From Sphingomonas paucimobilis NBRC 13935 (GTDB taxonomy: Bacteria; Pseudomonadota; Alphaproteobacteria; Sphingomonadales; Sphingomonadaceae): a stretch of DNA of 47,683 bases. Location: contig NZ_BBJS01000026.1 of NCBI RefSeq assembly GCF_000739895.2, forward strand, positions 1-47,683. Reading direction: 5' to 3'. Below the pieces are notes generated by a model. It was not told the origin of the DNA and did not search any database. It was given only the letters and a program-made list of their open reading frames with translations. Shown one piece after another: positions 26,188 to 35,521 of this stretch; position 1 is the stretch's first letter; each line of letters opens with the position of its first letter. A program made the position numbers and the translations under genes.

Positions 26188-29100
26188 CTAATGGAAATCG
26201 CGCGAACGGGGCAGCAGCCGGACGTCGCGCGGATGGACGCCGCGCTGGGCGACAGGACCGCGTGGATCGTGCGAGCGGGTGGGCGCGACGCGCACATCCT
26301 CCAGCCGGGCGAGCATCGCGCTGCGATCCTCGACGCCGGCGGTCATCAGATGGACGACGCCCTCTTCGCTGCGCTGGACGACGCCGTGGATCAGCATCAG
26401 CCGCGAAGCCATCACCGCGCGCCGGTTCGCCTCGAAATCGCGCGCCCATAGCAGCGCGTTGACGATTCCCGTCTCGTCCTCGATCGTGATGAAGATCGCA
26501 TTACCCTTGCCCGGCCGCTGGCGCACCAGCACCACCCCTGCCACCTTGGCGCGGCGCCCATCGGCCAGGTTATGGAGATCGGCGGCGGACAATATGCCCT
26601 CACTCGCCAGTTCGCGGCGCAGGAACGCCATGGGATGGCCCTTCAGCGACAGCCGGGTCGCCCGATAATCGGCGCTGACCTGTTCGGACAGCGGCATGGG
26701 TGGCAGATCCACCTCCGGCTCGGCGGCCATTTCGGGGGCCTGCATAGCGGCGAACAGCGGCAGTTGCGCCGACTTCATCCGCCGTGCCTCCCACTGCCCC
26801 TCGCGCCGTCCGCGTCCCAGCGAGCGATAGGCATCGGCCTGCGCCAGCAGGTCGAGCGCGCGGCGGGGCAGTTTCGCGCGTATCGCGACCGACTCGATGG
26901 CTTCATAAGGGGCGTGATCGGCGATGTGGGTTCCCCATTCCTCCCGAAACCCGTCGACCTGCCGGAAGCCCAGCCGCAGCGCCAGCGCGCCGTCCTCGCG
27001 CCGCTCCAGCCGATTGTCCCAGCCGCTATAGTTCACATCGACCGGCCGCACCTCGACCTTGCCATTCTCGCGCGCGTCGCGGACGAGCTGGGCGGGCGCA
27101 TAAAAGCCCATCGGCTGGGCATTGAGCAGCGCGCAGGTGAAGATCGCGGGCTGATGGCATTTCAGCCAGGCCGAGACATAGACCAGCCGCGCAAAGGACA
27201 AAGCATGGCTTTCGGGAAAGCCATAGGAGCCGAACCCCTCAATCTGCTTGAAGCAGCGTTCGGCAAAGTCCTGTTCATAACCGCGCTTGACCATCCCGCC
27301 GACCATCTTCTCCCGGAAATTCTGGATGGTGCCGACATTGCGGAACGTCGCCATGGCGCGGCGGAGTTGATTGGCCTCGTCGGGCGTGAACTTGGCCGCG
27401 ACAATGGCCAGCTTCATCGCCTGTTCCTGAAACAGCGGCACGCCGTACGTGTCCTTCAGAATGGCCTTCAACTCGTCAGCATCCCCCTCCCAGGGATGAG
27501 GAGAGGGATATTCGACCTTCTCCTTGTTCGCCCGGCGACGCAGATAGGGATGGACCATGTCGCCCTCGATCGGTCCCGGCCTGACGATCGCCACCTGTAC
27601 GACCAGATCATAGAATCGCGCGGGCTTCAGCCGGGGCAGCATGTTGATCTGGGCACGGCTCTCCACCTGGAACACGCCGATGCTATCGCCCTTTTGCAGC
27701 ATCTCATAGACGCACTTGTCTTCGTCCTGCGCCAGCGTATCCAGCTTGGGGCGCGGCAATCCGTTCGCCGCCATCAGGTCGAACGCCTTGCGGATACAGG
27801 TCAGCATCCCCAGCGCCAGGATATCGACCTTCATGATCCGAAGCTCGTCGATATCGTCCTTGTCCCATTCGATGAAGGTCCGCCCCTCCATCGCGCCGTT
27901 GTGGATCGGCACGGTCTCGTCGAGCCTGCCTTGCGTCAGTACGAAGCCGCCGACATGCTGCGACAGATGGCGCGGCGCGCCCAGCAACCGGTCGACCAAG
28001 GTCCGCAGCCGCCCGATCTCGGGATTGTCGGGGGAAAAGCCGGTCTCGTGGAACCGCTTCTCCTCGAAACGCTGCGAGAAACTGCCCCAGACGGTGCTGG
28101 TCAGCCTTTGCGTGATATCCTCGCTCAGCCCCAGCGCACGGCCGACCTCGCGCACTGTGCTGCGCGGTCGGTAATGGATCACGGTCGCGGCGATCGCGGC
28201 GCGGTGACGGCCGTATCGCTCATAGATATATTGGATCACCTCCTCGCGCCGCTCATGCTCGAAATCGATGTCGATATCGGGAGGCTCCTTGCGCTCGGCC
28301 GAGACGAAGCGCGAGAAGAGCAGATCATGTTTGGTCGGATCGACCGAGGTCACGCCCAGGATCCAGCACACCGCAGAATTGGCCGCCGAACCCCGGCCCT
28401 GGCACAGAATGGGTGGCTCCAGGCTGCGCGCATACCGCACGACATCGTGCACGGTCAGGAAATAATGCGCATACTCGCTCTCTCGGATCAGTTTGAGCTC
28501 CTCGTCCAGCGTGGCCCGCAGCTTGGGGGGCACGCCCTCGGGAAATCGCTCCGCGGCCCCCTGCCGGACCAGTTCCTCCAGCCAGTCCTGCGCCTCCCAC
28601 CCTTCGGGCACCGGCTCGTCGGGATATTGGTAGGAGATATGATTCAGCCGAAACTCGATCCGGTCGAGGATGGCGAGGCTCTCCGCTACCGCCCCTGGCC
28701 TGTCGGCGAATAGCCGCGCCATCTCCGCTGCCGGTTTCAGATGCCGTTCGGCATTCGCCGCCAGTTGCCGCCCCGCGCTGCGGATGGTCAGCCCTTCGCG
28801 GATGCAGGTCAGTATATCCTGTACCGGTCGGTCGGCGGGTTCGGCGAACAGCGCATCGGTGGTGGCGAGCAGCGGCACGCCGCGCGACTCCGCCAAGGCT
28901 GCCTGCGCCGCCAGCCGCCGCCGGTCCGCGCCCTCCCTCGGCATGGTCACGCCCAGCCACACCCGGCCCGGCGCCACCGCCACCAGCCGGTCGAGCGTCG
29001 CCGCCAATCCCGGATCGGCGCGTTTGGGCGGCAGCATCGCGTCCGGTATCGGCTCGCACGGCCGCGCGGTGGATTCCGGGCGGACGATCAGCAGGAGATC

Positions 29101-29481
29101 CTCGGCATGACGGGTCAGATCGCCTAGCCCGAGGATACAGCCGCCTTTCTTCGCGCGCGAGTTGCCCCGGGTCAGCAACCGAGTCAGCCGTCCCCAGCCT
29201 GCGCGATTGACGGGATAGACGACGATGTCCGGCGTCCCGTCGGCAAAGACGAGGCGGGCCCCAACGACCAGTTCGAAGAGCCCCATCTTCTTGCCAAACT
29301 TCTCGCGAAGCTCGCGCAAGGCCCGATGCGCTCGCACCACACCCGCCACCGTGTTGCGATCGGCAATGCCGATACCGTCCAGCCCCAACGCGATTGCCTG
29401 CGTAACCATCGCTTCCGCCGCACTCGCGCCGTCGAGAAAGGAGTAATGCGTCGCCGCGACCAGTTCGGCGAAGCCTCTCAC
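26188..29481 (-). CDS. dnaE2: Error-prone DNA polymerase DnaE2
   Basis: A 1097-residue alpha-subunit-type polymerase of the SOS mutagenesis cassette. The N-terminal PHP domain starts FAELVAATHYSFLDGAS; the catalytic core has the PDIDIDFEHERREEV motif with the three catalytic aspartates near residues 400-410, and the C-terminal OB region precedes the closing RDFH. DnaE2 carries out translesion synthesis with ImuA and ImuB. The GTG at 29481 overlaps the imuB stop (GTGA). A GC-rich stretch at residues 659-667 reads PSPHPWEGD, like the intergenic repeats. Expression comes from the LexA-controlled imuA promoter. Confidence 0.95.
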   Translation of the reverse strand: MRGFAELVAATHYSFLDGASAAEAMVTQAIALGLDGIGIADRNTVAGVVRAHRALRELREKFGKKMGLFELVVGARLVFADGTPDIVVYPVNRAGWGRLTRLLTRGNSRAKKGGCILGLGDLTRHAEDLLLIVRPESTARPCEPIPDAMLPPKRADPGLAATLDRLVAVAPGRVWLGVTMPREGADRRRLAAQAALAESRGVPLLATTDALFAEPADRPVQDILTCIREGLTIRSAGRQLAANAERHLKPAAEMARLFADRPGAVAESLAILDRIEFRLNHISYQYPDEPVPEGWEAQDWLEELVRQGAAERFPEGVPPKLRATLDEELKLIRESEYAHYFLTVHDVVRYARSLEPPILCQGRGSAANSAVCWILGVTSVDPTKHDLLFSRFVSAERKEPPDIDIDFEHERREEVIQYIYERYGRHRAAIAATVIHYRPRSTVREVGRALGLSEDITQRLTSTVWGSFSQRFEEKRFHETGFSPDNPEIGRLRTLVDRLLGAPRHLSQHVGGFVLTQGRLDETVPIHNGAMEGRTFIEWDKDDIDELRIMKVDILALGMLTCIRKAFDLMAANGLPRPKLDTLAQDEDKCVYEMLQKGDSIGVFQVESRAQINMLPRLKPARFYDLVVQVAIVRPGPIEGDMVHPYLRRRANKEKVEYPSPHPWEGDADELKAILKDTYGVPLFQEQAMKLAIVAAKFTPDEANQLRRAMATFRNVGTIQNFREKMVGGMVKRGYEQDFAERCFKQIEGFGSYGFPESHALSFARLVYVSAWLKCHQPAIFTCALLNAQPMGFYAPAQLVRDARENGKVEVRPVDVNYSGWDNRLERREDGALALRLGFRQVDGFREEWGTHIADHAPYEAIESVAIRAKLPRRALDLLAQADAYRSLGRGRREGQWEARRMKSAQLPLFAAMQAPEMAAEPEVDLPPMPLSEQVSADYRATRLSLKGHPMAFLRRELASEGILSAADLHNLADGRRAKVAGVVLVRQRPGKGNAIFITIEDETGIVNALLWARDFEANRRAVMASRLMLIHGVVQRSEEGVVHLMTAGVEDRSAMLARLEDVRVAPTRSHDPRGPVAQRGVHPRDVRLLPRSRDFH

Positions 29482-31031
29482 GCGAACAGGCCGTGCACAT
29501 ACCAGCGCGGCCGTTCTGTCTCGCTGTAAAGGCCGTGGCGGAAGATCCAGAAGCGCCGCCCGCGCACATCCTCGACCCGGTAATAGTCGCGGGTCGGCGG
29601 CGCCATGTCGGCGCGGCGCCACCATTCGCCCGCGATCCGCTCGGGCCCCTCGGCGCGCGCCACGTCGTGTAGTTTCCGCCGCCAGCGAAAGCGTGCCGGC
29701 GGCCCGTCGGGCGTCTCGGCGGCCAGCGACTCGATCGGCTGAGGCGGGTCGAACAGATGGATGGGGCGCAGCGGCGGCTCGCCAGGCTCGGGCCGGGTCC
29801 ATTCGGCCTTGGGCGCGCTGTCGGTCGCGGGCAGCAGCAATTCGGCCTGTTCGGGCATATGACTGTCGCGCGGATGGATTCGCCGCACCCGCTCGCGCCC
29901 CAGTCGCGTGCCCAGCCGATCGATCAGCGCGGCGACCGCCTCTGCCTTGGCTTCCCCGCCTTCCAGCCGGAGTTGCACGGCATCCAACTTCTCGGCCAGC
30001 CCGACATCCAGCCGGATCAGGTCATAGCCGAAACCGGGATCGAGCGGATCGGCCAGCGCCTCGATCCGCTCGCGAAACAGCCGCAGCAGCACGGCCGGGT
30101 CCCGCGTCGGCTGCCCCGTCTCGACCCGCAACGCCTGCACCTCGCCATCGGCGCGGAACAGCCGCGCGTCCCAGCGGCGCCCACCCTCATGCCGTTCCTC
30201 CAGCGCACGCGCCGCCTCCCCCGCCAGTTCCTCCAGCACGCCCAGCATATGCTCGGTCCGCGCCACCGGTTCGGCAAAGCGGCGCTCCACCCCGATCGGT
30301 GCGGCGACGACGCGCGGGGTCAGCGGACTGTCCTCCTCGCCGGTCAGCCGCCGGAGCGCCGTCGCCGCCTCGCGTCCGAAGCGCGCCGCGATCGTCGCCA
30401 TCGGCCGGGCCAGCACATCGCCGACCGATTTCAACCCCGCCGCCATCAGCGCCGCGCACGCATCCTCGTCCAGTTCCAGCGCGGCGGCGGGCAGGCGGCG
30501 GATCGCCCCCATCTCGTCCGGGGCCGGGGTTCCGGCATGCCGGGCCAGCGCCCGCGCCGCCTCGGGCGTGTCGCCATAGGCCAGCCGCACGGTGATGCCG
30601 CGCCGCGCCATCCGCGTCTCGATATCCTCGGCCAGTCCGCGCTCGCCGCCGAACAGATGGTCCGCACCGGCGCTGTCGAGTACCAACCCCTGTGGCGGGT
30701 CGAGCGCCACGGCCGGGCTGTAACGCCGCGCTCCCTCGGCTAGCCGCTCCAGCCAATCGGCATCGGCGGCCGGATCATAGGGGAATATCTCCAGCGTCGG
30801 CACCCGTGCCCGCGCATCGGCCAGCGTCAGCCCGACCGACAGCCCCGCCGCGCGCGCCGCCGGATCGAGCGCGGCCAGGCGAATCGCGCCACCCACCGAT
30901 TCGGCAAAGGCGATCGGGGCCTCATCGCGTGCCACGAACAGGTGCGGGCGGCCGATCCGCAACCGTTCGATCGGCAACCAGGGGAAGACGAGCGCCAGAT
31001 AGCGGCGCGGGATCGAAGCTTTGCATGTCAC
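29478..31031 (-). CDS. imuB: ImuB, Y-family polymerase-like mutagenesis protein
   Basis: A 517-residue DNA polymerase Y-family-like protein that lacks polymerase activity and acts as a hub, joining DnaE2 to the beta clamp. It opens with RRYLALVFPWLPIERLR, typical of ImuB, and then the palm and thumb folds with catalytic acidic residues lost relative to DinB. The C-terminal ~130 residues are basic and end YVHGLFA. The start GTG at 31031 was chosen for GGAG seven bases upstream; a longer frame exists. It overlaps imuA by about 110 bases and dnaE2 by 4, so all three are one operon. Confidence 0.9.
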   Translation of the reverse strand: MTCKASIPRRYLALVFPWLPIERLRIGRPHLFVARDEAPIAFAESVGGAIRLAALDPAARAAGLSVGLTLADARARVPTLEIFPYDPAADADWLERLAEGARRYSPAVALDPPQGLVLDSAGADHLFGGERGLAEDIETRMARRGITVRLAYGDTPEAARALARHAGTPAPDEMGAIRRLPAAALELDEDACAALMAAGLKSVGDVLARPMATIAARFGREAATALRRLTGEEDSPLTPRVVAAPIGVERRFAEPVARTEHMLGVLEELAGEAARALEERHEGGRRWDARLFRADGEVQALRVETGQPTRDPAVLLRLFRERIEALADPLDPGFGYDLIRLDVGLAEKLDAVQLRLEGGEAKAEAVAALIDRLGTRLGRERVRRIHPRDSHMPEQAELLLPATDSAPKAEWTRPEPGEPPLRPIHLFDPPQPIESLAAETPDGPPARFRWRRKLHDVARAEGPERIAGEWWRRADMAPPTRDYYRVEDVRGRRFWIFRHGLYSETERPRWYVHGLFA

Positions 31032-31683
31032 GGTTCCACTCCACACGCCACCGGGCGCCCGCGGGCCCTCCCCGTCGGCGCAGCAATTCGAGGTCATAGG
31101 CTGGCGCGCCCGGCGCATCCGCCGCCAGTGCGCGCGAGGGCGCCGACGCGACCGACCAGCGGGTTACCGCCGCGCTGGGCGCCACCTGTCCGCCGACGCG
31201 CAACAGAATCATCACCACGCCCGAGGCTTCGGCCGCCAGCATCAGCCGGCGCGACGCGGTCAGGTCATAACCGCGCATCGCGCCCCACCCCTCGGCGATC
31301 ACCGTGCCGAGCCCGGGGCAGCGCGCCCCATCGGCCGCCGCGCGCAGCAGCGCCGAATCATCGGCGACCACCACCACGACCAGATCCTGCGGGTCGAGCC
31401 CCATCGCGATCAGCCCCGGCCCATGGAGTCGCCCACCCTGCCGCTCGGCCGCTTCGGTGCGCAGCCACAGGATCGGCCGGGCGCTGGCGACCAGCACGCA
31501 TCCGATCGCAAAGCCGGCGGCACTGGCCGCCTCTTCCTGCAAAAATGCATGAATCTCATGCAGTTGTGCACGGCCCAGCCCTTGCGCCAGCGCATCGCCG
31601 GCATTCCGCTCGCCCTCCTCGGCGCGCGCCGCCAGGCTGGCGGCACGACGCAGACGGTCGATCAGTGCGAAGGGCTCCTCCAT
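30922..31683 (-). CDS. imuA: ImuA, RecA-like mutagenesis protein
   Basis: A 253-residue RecA-fold protein that works with ImuB and DnaE2 in damage-induced mutagenesis. The sequence from HEIHAFLQEEAASAAGFAIG to DLVVVVVADDSALLRAA and GWGAMRGYDLTASRRLMLAAE follows the ImuA/SulA-like pattern. The last ~35 residues overlap imuB in another frame and may be a species-specific tail. The ATG at 31683 lies 4 bases from a LexA box; no ribosome site separates them, so a leaderless or very short leader transcript is likely (inference). Confidence 0.88.
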   Translation of the reverse strand: MEEPFALIDRLRRAASLAARAEEGERNAGDALAQGLGRAQLHEIHAFLQEEAASAAGFAIGCVLVASARPILWLRTEAAERQGGRLHGPGLIAMGLDPQDLVVVVVADDSALLRAAADGARCPGLGTVIAEGWGAMRGYDLTASRRLMLAAEASGVVMILLRVGGQVAPSAAVTRWSVASAPSRALAADAPGAPAYDLELLRRRGGPAGARWRVEWNRDMQSFDPAPLSGARLPLVADRTVADRPPAPVRGTR

Positions 31684-31687
31684 ATAT

Positions 31688-31702
31688 GTTCTTGTAATGT
31701 TC
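31688..31702. promoter_or_regulatory. LexA (SOS) box of the imuA-imuB-dnaE2 operon
   Basis: GTTCTTGTAATGTTC is a perfect copy of the alphaproteobacterial LexA operator GTTC-N7-GTTC. It lies 4 bases upstream of the imuA ATG and overlaps where the promoter must be. LexA repression of this operon in alphaproteobacteria is established knowledge. Confidence 0.92.
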
Positions 31703-31743
31703 TCATGACGGAGTCGCCAATGCAAAATTTTTGAAAAAAGCGC

Positions 31744-31772
31744 TTGCCGGTTCGAAAACCCCCATCTATTAG
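31744..31772 (+). promoter_or_regulatory. Promoter of tRNA-Gly
   Basis: TTGCCG (31744-31749), a 17-base spacer, then TATTAG (31767-31772) resembles a housekeeping sigma-70 promoter. The tRNA begins 41 bases after the -10. It is divergent from the imuA promoter. Confidence 0.6.
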
Positions 31773-31813
31773 CGCGCCTCACCCCGCCGGGATCTACCGG
31801 CCGGAACGCCAGA

Positions 31814-31888
31814 GCGGGCGTAGCTCAGGGGTAGAGCACAACCTTGCCAAGGTTGGGGTCGAGGGTTCGAATCCCTTCGCCCGCTCCA
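31814..31888 (+). tRNA. tRNA-Gly (anticodon GCC)
   Basis: A cloverleaf is evident: acceptor stem GCGGGCG/CGCCCGC, D arm TAGCTCAGGGGTAGAGC, anticodon arm AACCTTGCCAAGGTT with GCC anticodon, and T arm GAGGGTTCGAATCCCTT. The 3' CCA (31886-31888) is encoded. It reads GGC and GGU glycine codons. Confidence 0.97.
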
Positions 31889-31910
31889 GCGACTTACTCT
31901 ATAAGTCGCT
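31888..31910 (+). terminator. Inverted repeat right after tRNA-Gly
   Basis: AGCGACTTA and TAAGTCGCT form a perfect 9-bp stem with loop CTCTA, starting at the last base of the CCA. No T-run follows, so it may aid 3' processing or terminate weakly. Confidence 0.45.
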
Positions 31911-32000
31911 CGATCGTCAGGGACGATCCTTCAGACATCATAACCCAGATTAGACGGCCCATCATGGCGCGTCCTGCCGCATCGCGTTTAGACTGGCGCG

Positions 32001-32141
32001 ATGAACAAGCTTTCCCCCTTTGGCGTCTTGCTGATCTTCGGGTTCATCGGCCTGCTGACCGGCAAGTTCGGGCTGTGGTTTCCGCTCGGCCTGCTGGCCG
32101 CCGTGGTGGTGGCCATCGCGCAGAACGCCCGGCGAAGCTGA
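32001..32141 (+). CDS. Small membrane protein, 46 residues
   Basis: ATG at 32001 to TGA at 32141 encodes MNKLSPFGVLLIFGFIGLL, a short GKFG turn, then WFPLGLLAAVVVAIAQNARR. Two hydrophobic helices with a basic tail give a credible small membrane protein, and the frame is clean. The family and role are not recognised. The upstream region has no clear ribosome site, so it is offered with caution. Confidence 0.5.
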   Translation: MNKLSPFGVLLIFGFIGLLTGKFGLWFPLGLLAAVVVAIAQNARRS

Positions 32142-32168
32142 AGCCTCTGCCCCGCCGGTGCCCTGCCC

Positions 32169-32879
32169 TTATGGTCGGTGACGTTCGATCCAGCGGCCTT
32201 CGGCGAACATCAGCTTGTCGAGCAGCCGCCGTTCGATGAAGCCGTCGGGCACGCGTGCCGGATCGGCCATGTCCTCGCCGCCTGCGCCGGCCCGGAAATC
32301 CGCGATCAGCCGATCGCGTGCCGCCCGAAAGTCAGGCTTTTCCCGTTCGTCCTCTCGCGCCCGCGCACAGGCCTGCCAGAAGCCGGGATAATCATGCCCG
32401 CCATTCCGACGATAGAGGCTGTTCAGTCGCCGCCATCCGGTGTGCCCACCCCGATGCCAGTCGCGATAGCGGGCCGCCTTGCTGGCCAAGCGATCCCAGA
32501 TAAAGACATCTGCCTCGGGCCGGGCGAAGGTCGCGATCTTGCTCGCGGCGGAGCTATGTTGCCGCGTAGGTCCTCCCGTCGGCAGATTCATGGCCAATGT
32601 CGGAATCTCTTCCAGCGGATCGAAAGCCTGCATTGCCCGCACATCCATGATCGCTTGGGCGACGCCCTCTGTCTGCCAGGCGACCCGGTTGGTCAGTAGA
32701 AAGGTGATGAGAAAGCGATGCGCATCCTCCTTTGTCACGTCACCGGCAAACAGCGATAGCCAATGCGTATCCGGCAGACGTCGCCCATCGACTCGCTGAT
32801 CCTTAGGGCAGCACCAGCGGCGGACATCCGCCTCGGCCTCCGTCAGCAATTGGGCCCGAATATCTTGTGAAAATGGCAT
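32169..32879 (-). CDS. Unrecognised protein, possibly OGG-fold-like
   Basis: A 236-residue soluble protein that I cannot name. Start ATG at 32879, behind GGAGGAAG. It contains CC (WCCPKDQ), and SSAASKIATFARPEADVF followed by IWDRLASKAARYRDWH. The middle section loosely recalls the helical 8-oxoguanine-glycosylase-fold proteins (a serine-rich loop, K..xFxxP, WD), but the likeness is by eye only. It lies between a small membrane gene and a GNAT gene and overlaps neither. No transfer signal or repeat is seen. The C-terminus is basic. Confidence 0.6.
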   Translation of the reverse strand: MPFSQDIRAQLLTEAEADVRRWCCPKDQRVDGRRLPDTHWLSLFAGDVTKEDAHRFLITFLLTNRVAWQTEGVAQAIMDVRAMQAFDPLEEIPTLAMNLPTGGPTRQHSSAASKIATFARPEADVFIWDRLASKAARYRDWHRGGHTGWRRLNSLYRRNGGHDYPGFWQACARAREDEREKPDFRAARDRLIADFRAGAGGEDMADPARVPDGFIERRLLDKLMFAEGRWIERHRP

Positions 32880-32978
32880 GATCTTCCTCCCGCGCGTGGC
32901 GTTAGGGCCGGGTTTCGGTATGACGCTATCCGGGAGGAATCCGGATTGCCGTCTCCCCCTTCGAACCGGAGAAGCCCC

Positions 32979-33461
32979 ATGCCGATTCGCCCCGCGACAC
33001 AGCACGACGCCACCGCCATCGCCGCGATCATCCTGCCGGTGATCCGCGCGGGCGAGACCTATGCGCTCGACCCGGCGATGACGCAGGAGACGGCGCTCGC
33101 CTATTGGCTGGGGGCGGACCGGGCGAGCTTCGTGTTCGAGGAGGATGGCCGGATCCTCGGCACCTATTATCTGCGCGCCAATCAGGCGGGCGGCGGGGAC
33201 CATGTCGCCAATGCGGGCTATATGACCCATCCCGCCGCGCGCGGGCGCGGGGTGGCGCGGGCGATGGCGCTGCACTCCCTTGACGAAGCGCGGGACCAGG
33301 GGTTCACGGCGATGCAGTTCAACTTCGTGGTAAGCGCCAACGCCGCCGCCGTCCATCTCTGGCAATCGCTGGGCTTTGCGATCGTCGGCCGGGTGCCCGG
33401 CGCCTTCCGACACCCCGCCCTGGGGGCGGTCGATGCGCTGGTGATGCACCGACCGCTCTGA
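32979..33461 (+). CDS. GNAT family N-acetyltransferase
   Basis: A 160-residue GCN5-related acetyltransferase that moves acetyl from acetyl-CoA to an amine. The pattern is GYMTHPAARGRGVARAM, whose R-x-x-G-x-G/A loop binds the pyrophosphate of CoA, and VSANAAAVHLWQSLGF as the second conserved segment. The start ATG at 32979 follows GGAG. The substrate is unknown. It is divergent from the gene starting at 32879 and converges on the SDR gene. Confidence 0.9.
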   Translation: MPIRPATQHDATAIAAIILPVIRAGETYALDPAMTQETALAYWLGADRASFVFEEDGRILGTYYLRANQAGGGDHVANAGYMTHPAARGRGVARAMALHSLDEARDQGFTAMQFNFVVSANAAAVHLWQSLGFAIVGRVPGAFRHPALGAVDALVMHRPL

Positions 33462-33466
33462 ACCCC

Positions 33467-34216
33467 TTACCCCTGCCGCGCGACCTGGAAGCCGGCAAAG
33501 GACTGGCTGACCGGCATCAGTTCCAGCCGGTTGATGTTGAGATGCGGCGGCAATTCGGCGACCCAGAGCAAGGTCGCGGCGATATCCTCGGCGGTCATCG
33601 GGTTGGAACCGGCATAGAGCGCGTCCGACGCCGCCTGGTCGCCACCGGTACGGACGGTGGTGAACTCGGTCTCGACCATGCCCGGCTCGATCGAGGTGAC
33701 GCGCACCCCCTTGCCATGCAGGTCGGCGCGCAGGTTGAGCGAGAATTGCTTCACGAACGCCTTGGTCCCACCATAGACGTTGCCGCCGGTATAGGGATAA
33801 TTCGCCGCCACCGACGACAGGTTGATGATGCCCCCGCGTCGCTCGATCAGGCGGGGGAGCAGCCGGTGGGTGATGGTGATCAACCCGTCGATATTGGTCG
33901 CGATCATCGTGCGCCATTGGGCGAGATCGCTGTCCTGCGCCGGCTTGGTGCCGAGCGCGAGCCCCGCATTGTTGATGAGCAGATCGATGGCCGCGAAATC
34001 CTGCGGCAGGCTGGCCAATCCGGCGTCGAGCGCAGCCTCATCGGTGATGTCGAAGGCGAGCGAGTGGAATGCCTCGCCCAGTTCGTCGGCCAGCGCCTGC
34101 AACCGGTCGGCGCGGCGTCCCGTCCCGATCACCCGCCATCCCGCCGCGACAAAGGCGCGCGCGGTCGCGGCTCCGATCCCGGCGGTGGCACCAGTGACGA
34201 GCACAGTTCGGGTCAT
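33467..34216 (-). CDS. Short-chain dehydrogenase/reductase (YdfG-like)
   Basis: A 249-residue NADP-dependent SDR. Rossmann TGATAGIG near residue 8 binds the cofactor; NNAG, a serine in NLSSVAANYPY, then YGGTKAF give the catalytic N-S-Y-K set. The FTTVRTGGD region and length fit YdfG, which oxidises 3-hydroxy acids such as L-allo-threonine and serine. The start at 34216 follows the conserved N-terminus. It is divergent from the FrnE-type gene. Confidence 0.9.
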   Translation of the reverse strand: MTRTVLVTGATAGIGAATARAFVAAGWRVIGTGRRADRLQALADELGEAFHSLAFDITDEAALDAGLASLPQDFAAIDLLINNAGLALGTKPAQDSDLAQWRTMIATNIDGLITITHRLLPRLIERRGGIINLSSVAANYPYTGGNVYGGTKAFVKQFSLNLRADLHGKGVRVTSIEPGMVETEFTTVRTGGDQAASDALYAGSNPMTAEDIAATLLWVAELPPHLNINRLELMPVSQSFAGFQVARQG

Positions 34217-34374
34217 GGGCTTAACTCCTTGGTCGCAGGCGCGGCGGGGCGCGGAAAGAGGGTGTCCGGTCAAAGGGCGAAACGCAGCTTTGCGTTCCCG
34301 CCCCTTTGCCCAGGCGTTCGGCTTTCCCACATAGGGTCCAACGCCGTTCGCGGCCACGTCAATCAGGACCGCCC

Positions 34375-35031
34375 ATGCCCCGCCCGCTTCGTATCGACTT
34401 CGTCTCCGACATTTCCTGCCCCTGGTGCATCATCGGGCTGCGCGGGCTGGAGATCGCGCTGGAGCGGATGGGCGATGCGGTCGAGGCCGATATCCATTTT
34501 CAGCCCTTCGAGCTGAATCCCGCCATGGCCCCCGAGGGTGAGAATATCGTCGAGCATATCGGTCGCAAATATGGCGCGACGCCCGAGCAGTCAGCGGCCA
34601 ACCGCGCCAATATCCGCGAGCGGGCCGCCTCGGTCGGCTTCACCATGACGATGGGCGACGATGCGCGAATCTATAACAGCTTCGACGCGCACCGGCTTCT
34701 TCACTGGGCAGAGATGGAAGGTCGGCAGGCCGCGCTGAAGCACGCCTTGTTCGACAGCTATTTCACGCGCGGCGAGGATATCTCCAACCACGACGTCCTG
34801 CTCGCCGCCGTCACCCGTGCGGGTTTGCCGGAAGACGAGGCTCGCGCGATCCTGTCCTCCGACCGCTACGCCGCCGAAGTCCGCGAGGCCGAGCGACTGT
34901 GGCAGGGGCGCGGTATCCAGTCGGTGCCCGCCATCGTGATTGACAATCGCTATCTCATCTCGGGTGGCCAGCCGCCCGAATCCTTCGAGCAGGCGCTGCG
35001 CCAGATCGCCGCCGAACCTGCCCAAGCCTGA
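34375..35031 (+). CDS. DsbA-family oxidoreductase (FrnE-like)
   Basis: A 218-residue thioredoxin-fold protein with CPWC (C15, C18) in DFVSDISCPWCIIG and the cis-Pro segment VPAIVI near 184. A helical insert separates the two parts of the fold, as in 2-hydroxychromene isomerase/FrnE relatives. No signal peptide is visible, so it acts in the cytoplasm, perhaps as disulfide isomerase or in redox stress. The ATG at 34375 gives this start. It is followed 21 bases later by msrB, so both may be expressed together. Confidence 0.88.
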   Translation: MPRPLRIDFVSDISCPWCIIGLRGLEIALERMGDAVEADIHFQPFELNPAMAPEGENIVEHIGRKYGATPEQSAANRANIRERAASVGFTMTMGDDARIYNSFDAHRLLHWAEMEGRQAALKHALFDSYFTRGEDISNHDVLLAAVTRAGLPEDEARAILSSDRYAAEVREAERLWQGRGIQSVPAIVIDNRYLISGGQPPESFEQALRQIAAEPAQA

Positions 35032-35052
35032 CCTTTTCGAAAGGAGCCCCCT

Positions 35053-35517
<465 letters not shown>

Positions 35518-35521
35518 CCCA

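Noticed and set aside
26572..28713. 713-codon frame opposite dnaE2
   Set aside because: No motif, antisense composition; dnaE2 on the other strand is complete.
31888..31910. Attachment-site idea for the inverted repeat at the tRNA-Gly 3' end
   Set aside because: No integrase, direct repeat or foreign gene lies downstream; the genes there look native.
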